Source: an uncultured Granulosicoccus sp. (GTDB lineage Bacteria; Pseudomonadota; Gammaproteobacteria; Granulosicoccales; Granulosicoccaceae). Taken from it: a stretch of 5,527 bases of DNA. Made by a program: the position numbers and the translations under genes. Shown piece by piece: positions 4,893-5,527 of this stretch. The first letter of the stretch is position 1; every line of letters begins with the position of its first letter. The stretch lies in assembly GCA_938016235.1 (NCBI GenBank), contig CALLPU010000322.1, forward strand, positions 1-5,527. The letters run 5' to 3'. The notes beneath the pieces are model-generated. The model saw nothing but the letters and a program-made list of their open reading frames with translations, had not been told where the DNA came from and did not search any database.

Positions 4893-5527
4893 TTACTGGC
4901 AGCTGTATTCCACACCGTTGGCCTCATCGATCTTGCGAATGACAGCCCACTCTTCCTGGAAGGTGATCGGGATGAACTGCGCTTCACCTGACTTGCCGAA
5001 TTCGGCTTCAAGAGAGCTGCCTGCCCACTCAAAAGAGGCAAAGCCTTCCTTGATTTTCTCCTGCAATTCCGCGTTCAGATTATGCGCCAGGCCGTAACCG
5101 GTAGTGGGGAAGGTTTGTGACTTGTAAATAGACTTCAGCTGCTCTGCCTGAACAACATCGCGCGACAGCATTCTGTTCAATACAGAGTTCGCCACAGCAG
5201 CTGCGGGGTAATCCTTGTTGGCTACTCCCAGAATGGAGTTGTCATGCTTACCTGAGAAAACCGGCTCGAAATCGCTTCCGGCAGACATGTTGTAATCAGC
5301 TTTCAGAATGGCAGAAGGCGCTTTGAAGCCTGAATTGGATGTCTCTGATGTGAATGCGAGCTTGCCGCCTTTGATGTCCTCCACGGCCTCGATTCCGGAA
5401 TCGGGGTAAGTGATGATTTCCATCTCGTAGCCGAAAGAGCCATCTGCACTCGCCATCATGGTAAATGGGCGAAAGCCTGCACAGGCAACGGCCAGAGGAT
5501 TGGAGCCTGTGTTGAATCCGGCGATGT
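4893..5527 (-). CDS. phnD: Phosphonate/phosphite-type ABC transporter substrate-binding protein PhnD, N-terminus outside window
   Basis: This is the periplasmic binding protein that would capture the organophosphorus substrate and deliver it to the PhnE pair. The frame is open from the right edge to TAA 4895-4893, giving 210 visible residues. PhnD-type proteins are usually about 290-340 long, so the signal peptide and part of the first lobe are missing. Visible family features are GFNTGSNPLAVACAG near the left end of the fragment, the ligand-loop motif TSETSNSGF (fragment residues 59-67, with the S-N-S-G that in relatives holds the phosphonate group), FSGKHDNSILGV (90-101), DYPAAAVA (105-112) and SQTFPTTGYG before the C-terminal lobe. 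The methionine at 5459 lies inside the domain and is not the start. Only two cysteines are visible, C15 of the fragment and C209, the penultimate residue. It is the most upstream gene seen in the operon, so the operon promoter lies beyond the window. Phosphite, aminoethylphosphonate or another oxyanion-like ligand cannot be told apart from this fragment. Confidence 0.92.
   Translation of the reverse strand, partial: IAGFNTGSNPLAVACAGFRPFTMMASADGSFGYEMEIITYPDSGIEAVEDIKGGKLAFTSETSNSGFKAPSAILKADYNMSAGSDFEPVFSGKHDNSILGVANKDYPAAAVANSVLNRMLSRDVVQAEQLKSIYKSQTFPTTGYGLAHNLNAELQEKIKEGFASFEWAGSSLEAEFGKSGEAQFIPITFQEEWAVIRKIDEANGVEYSCQ

Noticed and set aside
4893..5459. Methionine at 5459 as start of the binding protein
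   Set aside because: The frame stays open to the window edge and the residues before it (GFNTGSNPLAVACAG) are typical of the family, so the gene is merely cut by the edge.

Overview
The window reads as chromosomal DNA of a proteobacterium, probably a marine or other environmental gammaproteobacterium. This is inferred from the gene content (a PhnD-type binding-protein ABC cassette and an SLC1-type symporter), from purine-rich AAGGAG/GGAG ribosome sites and from a roughly balanced base composition. Nothing in the sequence fixes the genus. There are no tRNA or rRNA genes, insertion sequences, CRISPR arrays or phage genes.

Left part (1-899). A minus-strand gene for a small, unrecognised membrane protein runs off the left edge (1-217) and has a clear AAGGAG site. 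It is followed by a 682-base non-coding gap (218-899) between two divergent genes. The gap holds a possible sigma70-like promoter pointing at the symporter and four copies of a short motif (AAACGTCWG or one base shorter) in a nested inverted arrangement between 615 and 795.

Middle (900-2219). A complete plus-strand gene encodes a dicarboxylate/amino acid:cation symporter (SLC1/DAACS family). Its transport-core residues have the spacing known from the archaeal aspartate transporter GltPh, including the arginine that binds the substrate side-chain carboxylate, so an acidic amino acid is the likeliest substrate. A 95-base gap with a 13-bp perfect stem-loop separates its end from the end of the convergent operon.

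Right part (2315-5527). A minus-strand operon is read from right to left in the order phnD (cut by the right edge), phnC, phnE1, phnE2. It encodes the binding protein, ATPase and two different permease subunits of a phosphonate/phosphite/phosphate-ester type ABC importer. phnD is separated from phnC by 170 bases containing a 9-bp perfect hairpin, and phnC starts at TTG. phnC, phnE1 and phnE2 are packed tightly (3-base gap, then an ATGA overlap). Together they would bind an organophosphorus compound in the periplasm and pump it in with ATP. No C-P lyase or other catabolic gene is visible, so the substrate and its fate remain open.

I see no convincing new biological system. The most useful items are the small edge gene, the motif cluster in front of the symporter, and the hairpin plus weak start codon that probably lower expression of the transporter subunits relative to the binding protein.
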